DNA of 64,000 bases from Gibbula magus (GCA_936450465.1 OW388292.1:9381756-9445755); one strand, 5' to 3'. Shown: positions 26,238-37,886, counted from the stretch's first letter. Notes: a model not told the origin generated them from the sequence alone. Program-made: numbers and translations.

Positions 26238-29200
26238 TGGCAAAGGCTGTTGGTTTGGGATTACTGAGGATATGGAGTGGATAGTCTGTCATCCAGACGT
26301 CTTAATTTTTAAAGAGCCAAGGAAAGTAAACAATACTACAGAGCTCAGTTATAATTTATTTTCATTTTTAAACAAAAATATTCCTTTCAGAGTCTAAACG
26401 TAAGACTAGAGAATGGACGAAAAGAAATGATTCCTTTAAGCATTGAAAGTTTAATCTTAAATCTTAAAATGGACTTAATCCTTCCAGTCAATAAAATGAA
26501 GACAATTATTAATAATTGTCTCAATAAACTGATAGGATGTTGTTAATTTTTTCATTCTCAAAAATAATTTGAGTACTCATATAAATAAACATCTTCTCTA
26601 GGTTTGAATGGGAGGTAAAGGTAAGAATTTGAATTGGATCAAGAAGTCAGATAATAGAAATTCTGGATGCATTTATAACCCATGTTGCTTTAACCTGAAG
26701 AAATAAACTGCAGAGAAATAAGAAGAACGCAGGGAACCTATAAAACATGAAGAATGTAACTTAGAGAGAGAGAGACAGGGCATGGAAGCCATCACCAACA
26801 AATGAATGTCAGCAAAACACTCTCAGGTACAATTACTTCAAATGTCAGCAACAAACTCGACATCTAGCTAAGTAAGGTAGAACATCAACCTGTTTGTTTT
26901 ATGGAATATTCTCAGTAACAGACTGTTGTTTCTCATCTCACACACCGAGCCACTGGCACCGAACCACTGAACCAGTAATGTCATTCAGGAGCAGATATAT
27001 AATATATATATATATATTTCTATGGAGTAGTTGACCTTTCTCTCACAGTGCAGGTGGAAACATGACGCCAAACTATTTTGCTAGGCCAAAACATCTGACT
27101 TTCACCAAATCCTGAGCTTACCAATGTGATATTGGATTTCCTAACAGTCCTCTGAGTACATGAAAATGCAATAAATTTCAATAAGCGTAATAATAAAGTT
27201 GATATCACAGGAGGGAGAGGGAGTTGGTGTATTTATTTCTTCGCTACCATGGTACGAGGGACTACTCACTAAAGCCAACATGGAGAAGGATCCTGCACTG
27301 AAGCAACAACATATGGTCTATTTCCATCAACACTTGCCACCCAAATCTACAGCTATATATACCTCCGACAAATAATTTACTTTGGTAATCCTTCCATCAT
27401 AAACACATTTCTGAATGGCATATAAATAATTATATTGTTCAAGTGGATTTCTGATAGGATATTAATCTAATTTTTGATACAAAACTATCGGACATCAACC
27501 TCAATGACCGTAAGGTTTCCAAATTTCAACAAGTTGTCAATTTTAACAATAATATGCTCTATCAATGACGCACCTATCTCGATGCAGGAATAACAGTAGA
27601 AGATGGACAGAATTATCTCCCTTTGATTGGCTAGTTCAAGGCATTGGATATAATCTTGTTATCTCCCTAACGCTTGAAATCAAAGGTAGAAGCTGTGTAG
27701 TATCAGGCTGTATCTCACACAATGGTAGCACCACATCATACAGAAGCAAGTATAAACACTCCTGGGGGCAAGAGTGATGATAGTCTGTCTATCAAGGGGC
27801 TGTAGTATCAGCTGAACATAAACATGTATGAGTACAAGCTGAAGGTACCGTCCATAACGGTGTGACTAGCTCGGTGATCTTACATCATATATACAGGGCA
27901 TTCTTAGTTGTTCCATTAAATGGTTTTAAAGTAAGGAAACAGAAACATAACGGTTAAACATATTTAAGCCAGTGAAAGCTATTTGAGAAAAAAAAAAAAT
28001 TCACCTTGAAATGTTTTGACAGGCAACTTGGAGTATGAAATTTGTTAAATCCAACTTTAATTTTCCAATTTATTTTTTGGCCTTCCAATTTTCACCATTT
28101 AATTTGATTATGTTAGATATCACCCTTATATTACTGTCTCAATATCAAAGCAAAGGTTCAGTTATAGTCCCAAAATAAGCAAATTAACAGACCTAGCTAC
28201 AGTGGAGAACTGATAGGGTTAAGCTGACTGAATGTAGAACTCGTCTCTTAGAACCTACAGCAAACTTAAGTCTACATTCCTCCCATTTCAATGAACTAAG
28301 AAATCCAAATGTCTTAGTTTCATAACATTTTATATTTAATCTAAAAACAAAATATAAATGTTTACATTCAAGAGACCAAATGTCAATCTTGCTATTCCAT
28401 ACTTCTTCTCCCACAAACCTAGAGCTGGAAATTAACCCTCAGCCAAGTCAAACTTATATAATGTTGGCAATTAAGTCCAGAGTTTCCACTGCCCTATTTA
28501 GTTGATTAAATATGAAGTTTCAAAATGAGCCAAATCACTAAAGCTAGAAGAAGGACTGGAGTGAGCCCCTGCTGTGTAGAGTCTGGAGCAGGTGCTTGTA
28601 TGTAATGTGACAGAGTGGGTGTGGTCGCTAATGGATCCCTCGCCTGATAAACTTCTGTTTCATCTACGCTTAATAGGCCACAATCTAGCTTCATTCCCTT
28701 CTTTATGGAACCTAGCTTCAATGGAGGTCTATGAGGTCTAGTCAAAAAAACTGCCAATTAACCTCAAATGTTTCGGACATGAAATGAATTGATTTTGAAG
28801 ACAGACTAGATTTTTTAAACTTTCAAATTAATTCTATCTGCATGAGTTTTTCTAAATTATGATCTTATTAAGTTTTAATCCTTAACTAAACCTAAATTTG
28901 AAAACAAGAAAGAAAAAACTGTGTATTTAGCACAAGTTTTTCAAGAAAGGAAATGTCAACTTAAAATTGTTTCATTAAAACTCTCTGAGAAAGTCACGTC
29001 TACGAGAAAGCCTTGAAGTTTTGTCCTGAAACTCAACAGATGTTTGCTGTGCATCTGATACTGCAGCCTCAATGAGAGAACTCCTCAAGACACCCTATAC
29101 TTCAAAGTAGCCAAGCTGGTCCCCCTAAATGATCGCCATTTAATCATTCCCCCTATTTAATCCCTTCATAGGGAGATGATTAGCAACTGCCAGAGTTAAA

Positions 29201-29512
29201 TCTAAGATAAACAGAGCGCCTCGAGAAATTGCTTCAATTATGGGCTGAATGGGCAGGGATATTGAATTATCAGGTTTCTCACCATTCTTTCATGCATCCA
29301 GTTTGCATCTTTCTTCAGATTCAGAATAGACAATTCCTCTATCTAAAATTCCTTATCGGCATTGTTTTAAAGACAACTTCTGATTTGAAATTTACAGGAC
29401 TGACGTGCCTCTTTTGTTGATTTTCTAATTAATTAATTCTAGGTACTAGTGTGGATAAGTGCATTGTTTTTTTAGTGGTTTGACAGGACAACATTGCACA
29501 AAAGTTACCTAC
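26238..29512. other. Presumed Lar intron, no exon recognised
   Basis: Downstream of the Ig2b donor on the minus strand. It contains a (TA)n run near 27000 and short AT-rich frames without domain character. I looked for LAR Ig3 (a PPRF-like start, Cys, VKW, then SANYTC) and did not find it. Confidence 0.55.
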
Positions 29513-29623
29513 CTTTGACATATAACATGGCAGCATAGGAGTATGCCACGCCCACCTCATTCTCCGCAACACACTCATATCTTCCGGCATCCGATTCCTG
29601 ACTATTTGTGATTTGAAGATATC
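29513..29623 (-). CDS. Lar: LAR-type receptor tyrosine phosphatase, exon for second half of Ig2
   Basis: Internal exon of 111 nt, phase 1 at both ends. The acceptor is TTTATTTGCAG/GA at 29624 and the donor GTCAAAG/GTAGGT at 29512. It encodes the E-F-G strands of an I-set domain: YLQI, then DAGRYECVAEN with the second domain Cys, then a LYVK end. Fly Lar Ig2 has FLQIENSREEDQGKYECVAE at this place, so the match is direct. With the Ig1 exon this domain forms the ligand-binding tip of LAR receptors (heparan sulfate proteoglycans, and in vertebrates Slitrk- and TrkC-type partners). The next exon, expected to be Ig3, is not found in the remaining 29.5 kb, so the following intron appears very long. 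The family assignment rests on recalled homologues, not a search. Confidence 0.87.
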
Positions 29624-30649
29624 CTGCAAATAAAAATTTAACAATTATGATCAAATGTAAAGTTTGGAACAGATATAGGCCTACATATACCCCGTAATGG
29701 AAATCATTGCAGAGCCTCAGTAGCATCAGGTTGGATTTCTGTCCTTGCCATATCACAAGGCATTAAAACTGGTATAACAACAGAAAAATGCTGTAATTGG
29801 TGCTGCAAAGTGGTTGCCAGATGACAAATGCACACAATATTTCATACAAAATTAATGTTATATTACATTTTATATTGTATAAATCATCTGTTAATTTTAT
29901 ATGTATATATGCTTCTCTTAAGTATTAATTTCAAGTTATATATCAATTTTTACCTTCTATATGGTTGTGTGAAAAAAATCAAGATAATTACCCATCATAA
30001 CCATACTTATCATATCTTTTACATGGTATTTGGGACCATATTGAAAACTCAAAACAGAAAGAGTTACCTCCCTTTATCACCTGCTGAGTTTATCTTCTAG
30101 TTTAATTATATGGTTTAATCCTTATCTAAATCTTGATAGGTCACAGCAAGGAACCCTTTTATAAAGCAACTTAAAAGGAAAATCCATTAAAATACAACAT
30201 GCCAGGCAATCAAGGGAGAGAACTCCTGACAGATCTGGAAACAACATTAGAATGTCGTCAAGAAACTAATAAACAAGGCTGCCTTGCGTTTTACAACTCT
30301 GATTATGACATTTTACTTGCCACTTGCTGAAAAACTAGCTGTAGTTCTGTGATTTATGCAAGTTATGTTTATATTTGCAAGTGTTATCAGTCCTATTCTC
30401 ATTATTCCGATGTTACTTGTCTCGTACTTGCTCCATCAACAGTCTAGAGCACTGCGAGGCTCATACCGACAGCCATTGTACAAGCTGTTTTATCAGCTAC
30501 CCCTAATGCACTTGTCATCAGCCATTTAGATGAGATTCAAACCTATGTCAATATTTTCCCTGCTAGATGTGAATGTAGATGGCCTGGCTAGATGCAGGTC
30601 ATAGAACATTATGTGTTACGATTTGTGTAATGAGTTGTTTGTGTAATAG
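29624..30649. other. Intron between Ig2 halves, proximal part
   Basis: AT-rich intron with no feature I can support. Its position corresponds to the vertebrate meA insertion site, so a cryptic microexon here is possible, but I did not find one. Confidence 0.5.
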
Positions 30650-31160
30650 ATCTTGCTAGTACAAAATTGTTCTGAACATATGATTTTAGAATAATATCAT
30701 TCTGTTTTAGTACATCATTGTTCAGATATTAATACAAAGTACAACATTGTTTTATATATTATGAATAATGTTCTCAACAAATGTAATTCTATATAATTTT
30801 TACTGGAAAGTTAACGTTTGTACAACATTGTTCTGAAAGCATGTACAGGGATATGCTCTCATCTTGCATTTAAGGTTTAACTTGGTACTACAAGGTTGTG
30901 AATGTAAAACTTTTATACAATATTGTTGTGAATGTATGTAACTTTAGTACAACATTGTTGTGAATGTATAAGATTGTTGTGCACATATAAACAAATGTTC
31001 ACACATTGTTGTGAATGTGTAACTTTAGTACAGTATTGTTGTTATGGTATAATTTTAGTACAACATAGTTGTTATGGCATAAAAAGAGTTCAACAATATT
31101 TTTAAGCTTAACTTTTAGTATACAATATTGTAACAAGAGTACAACACTGTTGTACAAACA
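30650..31160. repeat. Degenerate palindrome-rich repeats in Ig2 intron
   Basis: About fifteen loosely spaced copies of TAGTACAACATTGTTGTGAA and variants, followed by ATGTA. The core ACAA(C/T)ATTGT is palindromic or nearly so (ACAATATTGT is a perfect 10-bp palindrome). Spacing is irregular, roughly 25-60 bp. The cluster ends about 25 bp before the donor of the Ig2a exon. Confidence 0.7.
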
Positions 31161-31183
31161 ACACGCCCAGTCTCGGTGTTTAC

Positions 31184-31360
31184 CTGAGTCTAACAGCGTG
31201 ATCCTTGGGTCGCTCATATCAACGGGCACGTGATCTTTCAACCAGAGAATGGTCGGCTCGGAGGTCCCGGCAGCCTCACACTGCATGATAGCATTGTGGC
31301 CCTTCTCCACCGACTTCAAACTGGGGTTAACAAGTATCCGAGGGTAACCCGCGGGAAAGT
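31184..31360 (-). CDS. Lar: LAR-type receptor tyrosine phosphatase, exon for first half of Ig2
   Basis: Internal exon of 177 nt, phase 1 at both ends. The acceptor is CTCCACCTTGCAG/AC at 31361 and the donor GACTCAG/GTAAAC at 31183. It encodes FPAGYPRI, then VEKGHNAIMQCEAAG with the first Ig Cys, ILWLKDHVPVDMSDPRITLL with the core Trp, and ends at DS(G). Fly Lar Ig2 reads PAGFPVI ... NIYWIKNQTKVDMSNPRYSL, so both the linker start and the VDMS(D/N)PR block match. The split inside Ig2, just before (G)YLQI, falls where vertebrate LAR genes also place an exon boundary and the meA microexon. The exon joins in frame either to the 30-nt microexon or directly to the Ig1 exon. Confidence 0.9.
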
Positions 31361-32568
31361 CTGCAAGGTGGAGCAGTTTCTTCATATAAATACAACATAC
31401 AAATCAAGTACATTCAACAATCTGTAACATTTAATGAACACAAATATATTTCTCAAAACACTGACAGAAATGTGACATTGATTTTACAATTTCATCTTGA
31501 GATGAAATTACGTTGTCGTAAACAAAACGACAGAGACAAGTGACAGGTTTAAGACATGACGATTCAGGATTGATGTTAGTCATTTGATGTTGAACGCTAC
31601 TTGTTATGTTAGCAGCTTGCAGGAAGCATAGGCAGTGAGGAGTTAGCTCCCTTCAACTGATTGCCACTCTCAGAGATACGAAGCTTTCCACAAATGGTTG
31701 GAGACACACACCAACAGTGAAACAAGGTAGGCAGTGACATGAAAGGTGTTCATTAATTAAGGTGCAATTACATGGGGAAAAGTGGAGTAAGATTTACAAA
31801 ATCCAAAACTACAGAGCTATACACATAGAATAATTTATCATTTAAAAACCTAGAGGTGCACCAAAACTATTGAAAGTGAAAAGTAGATAACAAGGAAATA
31901 CAAACTGAAATCATAGTTTGAATAAAATATTGATACAGAGAGAATTTCAAAAACCTTATAAATACAATTTTGAACATATTTCTTGCATTTTACATCCAAA
32001 AGTTCTGCTGAAAAAAATTAAAGGAATAGATTCTTTCAACAGAGAATATCACCAAGAAAGCAGTTCAAAAGTAATTAAATATTCAAAGGGAAAAAAACCT
32101 TGTTTTCCTCTCAATGCCATTAGATGTTTGCAGCTTTGTAATCGGTTCACTTGGAGTGTATATCTTCCATCATATTAGATTGCATTAAAATCATGGACAG
32201 CTGTTTCTAGTTTTTATTGAAAAAAAAACCTTATTGGTATATGAATATAGCATTTTAAAATCTAAGTTACATGTGTTTATCATTTCTGCAATAGTAATCA
32301 AGTGTTCATACTCCTCATATAAAGAGATCTAAGAATAGTTCCGTGACAATATCTGACAGAAATTGGAAAGGACGGACAAACAAACGGACAGTCACACACC
32401 CACACGAAGAACACTCATGATGTACAACTGCAACAATGAACATCCTAAGGATAAAGCTAGAAAACGCCAGTCTCGAGAGACACTGCACAGCGGCACAGGG
32501 AAGCGGAACACAGAATATACACTCATAAAGAGGAAAAGTGTGTGACACGGTAACATGGCGCAGTTTAC
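31361..32568. other. Intron between microexon and Ig2a
   Basis: AT-rich intron of 1,208 bp. No repeat or exon seen. Confidence 0.55.
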
Positions 32569-32598
32569 CTTCATATTTAACTACCCAAGGGTTAGCAC
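32569..32598 (-). CDS. Lar: Candidate 30-nt microexon in the Ig1-Ig2 linker of Lar
   Basis: Exactly 30 nt, phase 1 at both ends, flanked by ACATACAG (acceptor, ending 32599) and GAAG/GTAAAC (donor from 32568). Spliced after the Ig1 exon it reads G-ANPWVVKYE before (D)FPAGYPRI, adding ten residues to the linker. Skipping it leaves the frame intact (VGDVD-DFPAGY) and gives a linker of normal LAR length, so it is suited to cassette use. Upstream lies a consensus branch site and a pyrimidine tract (see next entry). It has no stop codon. Vertebrate LAR genes carry microexons inside Ig2 (meA) and between Ig2 and Ig3 (meB); one between Ig1 and Ig2 is not known to me. Its use is inferred from splice signals only. 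Confidence 0.6.
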
Positions 32599-32628
32599 CT
32601 GTATGTGAAATGGAAAAAACAGTTAGGA
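32599..32628 (-). promoter_or_regulatory. Branch site and polypyrimidine tract of the microexon
   Basis: Minus-strand order is GTCCTAACTG (metazoan branch consensus CTAAC, at about 32622-32626), then TTTTTTCC, then ATTTCACATACAG ending at 32599. The branch-to-acceptor distance is about 23-25 nt, within the normal range. These signals are stronger than expected for a chance 30-nt frame. Confidence 0.6.
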
Positions 32629-33825
32629 CATGTACCACATATCACATTTACTTGCTGAATGTGTGAATACTTTGTTTTTTTAACAAAGAAATGATTATAA
32701 ATACCATTATCCACTTACAATTACTATTTACCTTGCAGTATACGTAATTTTGATGAGAAAACAATTTTTCTGTAATACTCAATTTGTGAGTAAATTATAA
32801 GAAGACTAAACATCCAAAATAAAATATATGTTTGTTTAAATAAGGTATTTCATAGCCATTTTCCTAAATCTAAACCTCCTGAAGCAGTCATAAAATCTCT
32901 AGATTACCTCCCTTTACCAATCAGTCTAAGCTGCACTGAGTGCTATTTCACACAAACAGCTGATAAATGTTTTGAGCACGGAATAGACAGACGTACACAC
33001 TCAATCTTTCACACACAACAATGTCTGTCAACAGCAGACATTGAAAAACAGAGAGACATTTTTTCAATACAGGACATTTTCTGTCAGCTTTACAACATGA
33101 TATTCAGCACATGTAACAATATTCAACATTGTTGATTATATGAACAAGTAACACACAAGTTGATCAATAATTATACCTACATGTAATAAACATATTAGTC
33201 ATTCAAGGTTAATTTAATTTTTAATCATTATTCCAAAATCATCATTCAATATTTACTTGTACACATCTATCTTCAATGAACATCTTGCAAAATAAAAACA
33301 CTCATTCTTTAATTATCATGCTATTTTTTTGTTTCTTGGAAAAATGTTCAACATGACATTTTGCTTGGGAATCATTGCTCAGACATTATGTAAGAATAAC
33401 AAAAGATGTGAGAATAAAACAGATCAGCTTATGATGTAAAAACACTAATTCAAGTTCAAGCAAATAACTCATTTGAGGGTTTTAGGAAATATAATCACTC
33501 CAAATATCAAGACTTCAGTGATTTTCTTGTGGTTGTGACAGTGAGAGACAGAGTGAGAGACAGAGTGAGTGATATGGTACGAGGACACACCCTTATACTT
33601 ACTATCTACATACTTATTATCTACATACTTACATACATAGATAGATACCTGCAGTCATTATCTATCTAGCTGGATGATACCGGTGTACATGTCCAGTTTC
33701 ATGTATGCATTATAATCATATTGTTTGTATTTAAAGGAAGGGAAATTCCTCACAACTACATTAGTTGAACGACAGTTTTTTGCTTCAAGTGTACCCTGCA
33801 TCAAAGAGAAGTTTTCATTTGTTAC
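32629..33825. other. Lar intron, no feature
   Basis: Part of the 18.7-kb Ig1-to-microexon intron. AT-rich unique sequence, with short ACATACTTA-type repeats near 33595-33640. Confidence 0.55.
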
Positions 33826-34011
33826 GGCCTGCTATATGATATGTTATAAATGCCATAAAATCTATCTATCCATAATACCAAGTTGGGTTAGAATTGTGAG
33901 ATCTAGTTTATAAACCAGATGGCCTGCTATATGTTACGTTATAAATGCCATAAAATCTATCTATCCATAATACCAAGTTGGGTTAGAATTGTGAGATCTG
34001 GTTTATAAACC
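33826..34011. repeat. 95-bp tandem duplication
   Basis: Two adjacent copies starting GGCCTGCTATATG at 33826 and 33921. Both contain TCTATCTATCCATAATACCA and TTGTGAGATCT, and they differ at only a few bases. Confidence 0.9.
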
Positions 34012-34202
34012 ACTCACAAGCTCCTTTTCAGATCTACAGATTACATATTTATAAGTCTGTGAGAAACAAAGCTAAAGATCTTCATTACACTTAAGCATAG
34101 GGATGTTAGGTAGAAAAATACAGATGGCTAATAACTTCCCTCAATGGCCCATCTCCTTAGCTTAACCCTCAACCTTGTACCTCACAAATACCAGTGTTTA
34201 TG

Positions 34203-34352
34203 CAGTGGAGGATCCAGAGAGGGTTTCAGGGGGTTCCAACTTCCACTGTTGAACATTACTGCATCTTAACTTGATGGACCCCAAAAGGCCTTTTCAATGA
34301 GGGACCCCCCCCCCCCCCCCCAAAACATCCAAACTTTCTTGATCCACCACTG
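34203..34352. mobile_element. 150-bp MITE-like element with poly-C tract
   Basis: The left end CAGTGGAGGATCCAGAGA and the reverse complement of the right end, CAGTGGTGGATCAAGAAA, match over most positions. The interior holds GGGGGTTCCAACTTCC and a run of about 18 C near 34304-34322. Elements of this look (a GTGG(A/T)GGATCC end with G/C homopolymers) are common in invertebrate genomes and non-autonomous. No convincing target-site duplication was seen. Confidence 0.5.
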
Positions 34353-35394
34353 ATTTCTATACGACTGTATTATCAACCTCTCTCTCTATATATATACAGG
34401 CATAGTTTATTCACTCCACATATGAGTTTGTTATGTAGGGATATGTACATATCTAGCTGATAGATATTGGTTTATTATTTGCCGGCACGTCTTCGTTGTC
34501 ACTATATACACTATATGTTGGTTAGCCTGTACGTATCTTTTCATCAACAAGAAACTGGAATGTGATAAACTTCAAATATGTAACTGCCCACGATTCCCAT
34601 GTTTTAACTTGTGCACCATTTACATTATCATACCTTTAACCAGGGACAAATATATTTTTAAAGGCAAGGGAAGGATATAATCTCTCTCTCTCTCTCTCTC
34701 TGCGTGATTTGTCTTCCCACAATGTATGTCATTGTCACCGGATACAGACCTAGATAAGCTGTTGACCTTCGTTCTATCTAAACACTTCCTAATAGAAAAG
34801 TAATACATCCACTAAATCACCATTAAATGATGTGATCGCAATCGCAGATTACTCCACCACGGTTACATCTATCTGTAGGCTAATGCAGTAGTCTTTCAGG
34901 TATGACTTTCATTTGCCCATGTAATAAACTTGCAGAAATATAAGTACGTCATTCTAAACAAATCTTGATTCAGGAAAACTTCACTATTGAAACTTTTGAT
35001 AGTGTACCTTCCTCTTGAGTTTGTGTCCAAAATAAAAAAAACCTTGTCATACTTTCTCTTCAGAAACTGCTTCAACATCCAGGACCAATATACTAAGTTA
35101 CATTTGCTGAAGTTTGTTGCACTGCAACCGCGTCCCATGGCGAGATGACATCAAACCACCCTTCTCCATCAAACCATATTACTCCTAACCCACAGGTCCA
35201 TACCACAGCAAGCTGAGTGTATGTCCCCACTAACACTCTATGTGGAGCCGAGGACCAATACTCATAAAACATCATCTACTCAATAAACTTTGTGAGAATT
35301 ACATCAATCTGATTAATTTACAAGATCAAACCAGTAGATTTTGTTTGATTGTCAAATCAGAGCAGGTCAGTGAGAACGTTCCCTTTAAAAGGAG
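34353..35394. other. Lar intron with CT microsatellite
   Basis: Unique sequence apart from a (TC)n run at about 34680-34702. The frame at minus 35275-35093 has several Trp codons but no splice context or domain. Confidence 0.55.
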
Positions 35395-36030
35395 TTTAGA
35401 TGAAGCAAGCCTTGAATAACATAGTGCCCCAGTAACATCGTACCCTAATATCGTACCCTAACTGGGTAAACCTTTAGATGAAGCAAGACTGAATGACATA
35501 GTGCCACAGTGACATCGTACCCTAACATCATACCCTAACTGGGTACACTTTCAGATGAAGCAAGACTTGAATGACATATATATATATATAGTGCCCCAGT
35601 GACATTGTACTCTTACATCATACCCTAACTGGGTACACTTTTAGATGAAGCAAGACTTGAATGAAATAGTGCCCCAGTGACATCGTACCCTAACATCATA
35701 CCCTAACTGGGTACACTTTCAGATGAAGCAAGACTTGAATGACATATATATATATATAGTGCCCCAGTGACATTGTACTCTTACATCATACCCTAACTGG
35801 GTACACTTTTAGATGAAGCAAGACTTGAATGAAATAGTGCCCCAGTGACATCGTACCCTAACATCGTACCCTAACTGGGTACACTTTTAGATGAAGCAAG
35901 ACTTCAATGACATAGTACCCTAACATAGTACCCTAACATCGTACCCTAACTGGGTAAACCTTTAGATGAAGCAAGGCTGGATGACATAGTACCCCAGTCA
36001 CATTGTACCCTAACTGGGTACACCTTTAAA
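35395..36030. repeat. 78/90-bp tandem repeat
   Basis: About seven units built from AGATGAAGCAAGACTTGAAT, AGTGCCCCAGTGACAT and TACCCTAACTGGGTACAC. Unit lengths alternate between 78 and 90 bp because every second unit carries a (TA)n insertion, giving a 168-bp dimer (35546 to 35714). CCCTAA occurs within the unit but is not telomeric repeat. Confidence 0.9.
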
Positions 36031-37886
36031 TGCCTCAGTATAAAGCATAAGTATACAGTATACAGCAGTAAATAGGGGACCCTGGTGAACATACTACAAA
36101 TATCTGTTGAAGCATTCATCCTGACAGGTGGAAGCCGGTGTTTGCAAAGATTATGAAACTTGAGTCTGATTTAAGATAAATGTATTAAAGAACACCTACA
36201 TAAAACATTAACAGGCTCTTAGAGACAGAGACTGTTACAGAAGCTTTGAATTGGGTTAGTAAGGCAGCATAGAGGTGAGGTTTGGTGAGGAGATTTTTTT
36301 TTTTTTTATTGGATCTTACCAGCAAGTATTAGTACATGGCGCTACATGGCGCTACATGGTTAAACCTGCAAGAAAGCAGATTGTTGATGGTCTTACACTG
36401 AATAAAGCACAGCACCCAAATCAGCTCAACTGTAGATAAAGTTCCCCATATGACAAAAACTCTTGAGTTTAGATGAAAATGCTGACCTCTGTACTCTCTC
36501 CCCCTGGCATCACAGAACTCTTAATGGATGGTATCAAGGTCAACTACCTTTGCCAGAACTTGGACTTTGCACACATCAAACAATCTGACTATCATCAAGG
36601 TCGACCATCCTGACTGTAACTAAGATTTTGTGCAGAAGTTAGAATCAAACTTGGCCTCAAGGTCGACCACCTTGACCAGCTTTACCCAAGCAGGAGACTT
36701 GTGAGGAAATTTATGGGTATTGGTGGTCTTTATTCTGCTGACATAAGCAAACAGAGTGGTAGAGAGTGTGTTGAAGGCCCTCTTCAAGAACACATGCATC
36801 AGCCCAACGCATGGCTGGACAAATTATCCAAGAGACTAAAAGTCATGATTAATTGTATGTACACGAGATAGGGGCTCTTCCAGCTTGTTTTAATCAGCAA
36901 GGAATGGAGATTTATTGGTGAAACAAAGCCCAGTGCCCTTGCCAAGCACCTTGCACTGGAAGAGCACAAGCCCAAGGTGTTGGGACGCAGCTCCTAACAT
37001 TGTCAATGTCTCCCACAGAAACTTTTTTTAAATCATTCGTCACATAACTCATATCTGACAGAAGAAATCTCAGTACCCAATATCAATATCTGCACACCAT
37101 TAATCAACATAATGAAGTGAATTCTGCCTAAAAATACACTATTACATTTTTTTTTACCCTGTTTAAAAGCAAAATATTGAAAGAATAAAAAAGCAATCAG
37201 TTGAATTGTTGTAGAGAATAAATCCAAAGAGGTCCAAAATTATATGTCAATTAAATGTCTCTAAGGATACTAACTCATTCACATCAAGGTCACTATTGCA
37301 AAACGGGCTTTATACATTTAGCATCAATGTTAAAATTACATTGCTTCTACATCTCTTCATATTTTGAACATGCATAGCTATCTGAGAATGATGTTTTTAC
37401 TTTAATTTGCATTATTAAAACATCAACAATAGCTTTCAAAGCTTTTAAATCTGAGAGGGTCTCATGGATACAAACATGAAATAAATACAGTTTGATAAGA
37501 GAGGAAAGCGAGGATTTTGATTGGACAACGATGACTAATACCAAGATGTCTGCCGGTTGATATAGAGGAAGTCTCAGACTCTGGCCGACTTTCTGAGTCA
37601 CAGGCGCCATCGTCCAACTTGTTCAATCCCTTGATTTAGATGCTTTATTAAATACTTTGAGCAAATACAGCATTACTTCTTCTAAAACAAAGTGAGAACT
37701 CAGAAGGGGGCTGGTTTGTTTCTCTATCAAAAGCATCTGCAGTTGAACTAGTTATCTTCAAGGTGATGTATTGATCGCCTGTCATTGCAAACGGTTACCA
37801 TGGAAACGTGTGGGTTTAGTCACTGTATGCACCTTCCTGATTTGCGCTTTGCTTAGCGCAGCAGAAAGACAACCGTGCAGCAGAGT
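36031..37886. other. Lar intron; weak coding relic near 36869-37000
   Basis: Mostly unclassified unique sequence. On the plus strand a frame reading LVLISKEWRF, then IGETKPSALAKHLALEEHKP, ends at a TAA near 37000 and is preceded by an in-frame stop at about 36869. I recognise no family. It could be a decayed mobile-element or processed-gene fragment, or chance. Confidence 0.4.

Noticed and set aside
24924..26292. Three overlapping minus-strand ORFs of 355-442 codons rich in Ser, His, Pro and Thr
   Set aside because: All three frames are open because the plus strand of the minisatellite lacks TTA, CTA and TCA. No start context, splice sites or family.
28506..28757. Minus frame with RPHRPPLKLG as a possible Ig3 exon
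   Set aside because: It has no Ig Cys-Trp-Cys pattern and no matching acceptor or donor.
29513..31360. Ig2 exons as hemicentin or another generic I-set protein
   Set aside because: The linker FPAGYP, the VDMSDPR block and the Ig1 PVKSKRDDA block together point to LAR phosphatases; generic I-set domains share only Cys, Trp and DxGxYxC.
35093..35275. Trp-rich minus frame as an exon
   Set aside because: No domain pattern and no supporting splice sites; likely chance.
35395..36030. Interstitial telomere repeat (CCCTAA motifs)
   Set aside because: CCCTAA occurs once or twice per 78/90-bp unit and never as consecutive hexamers.
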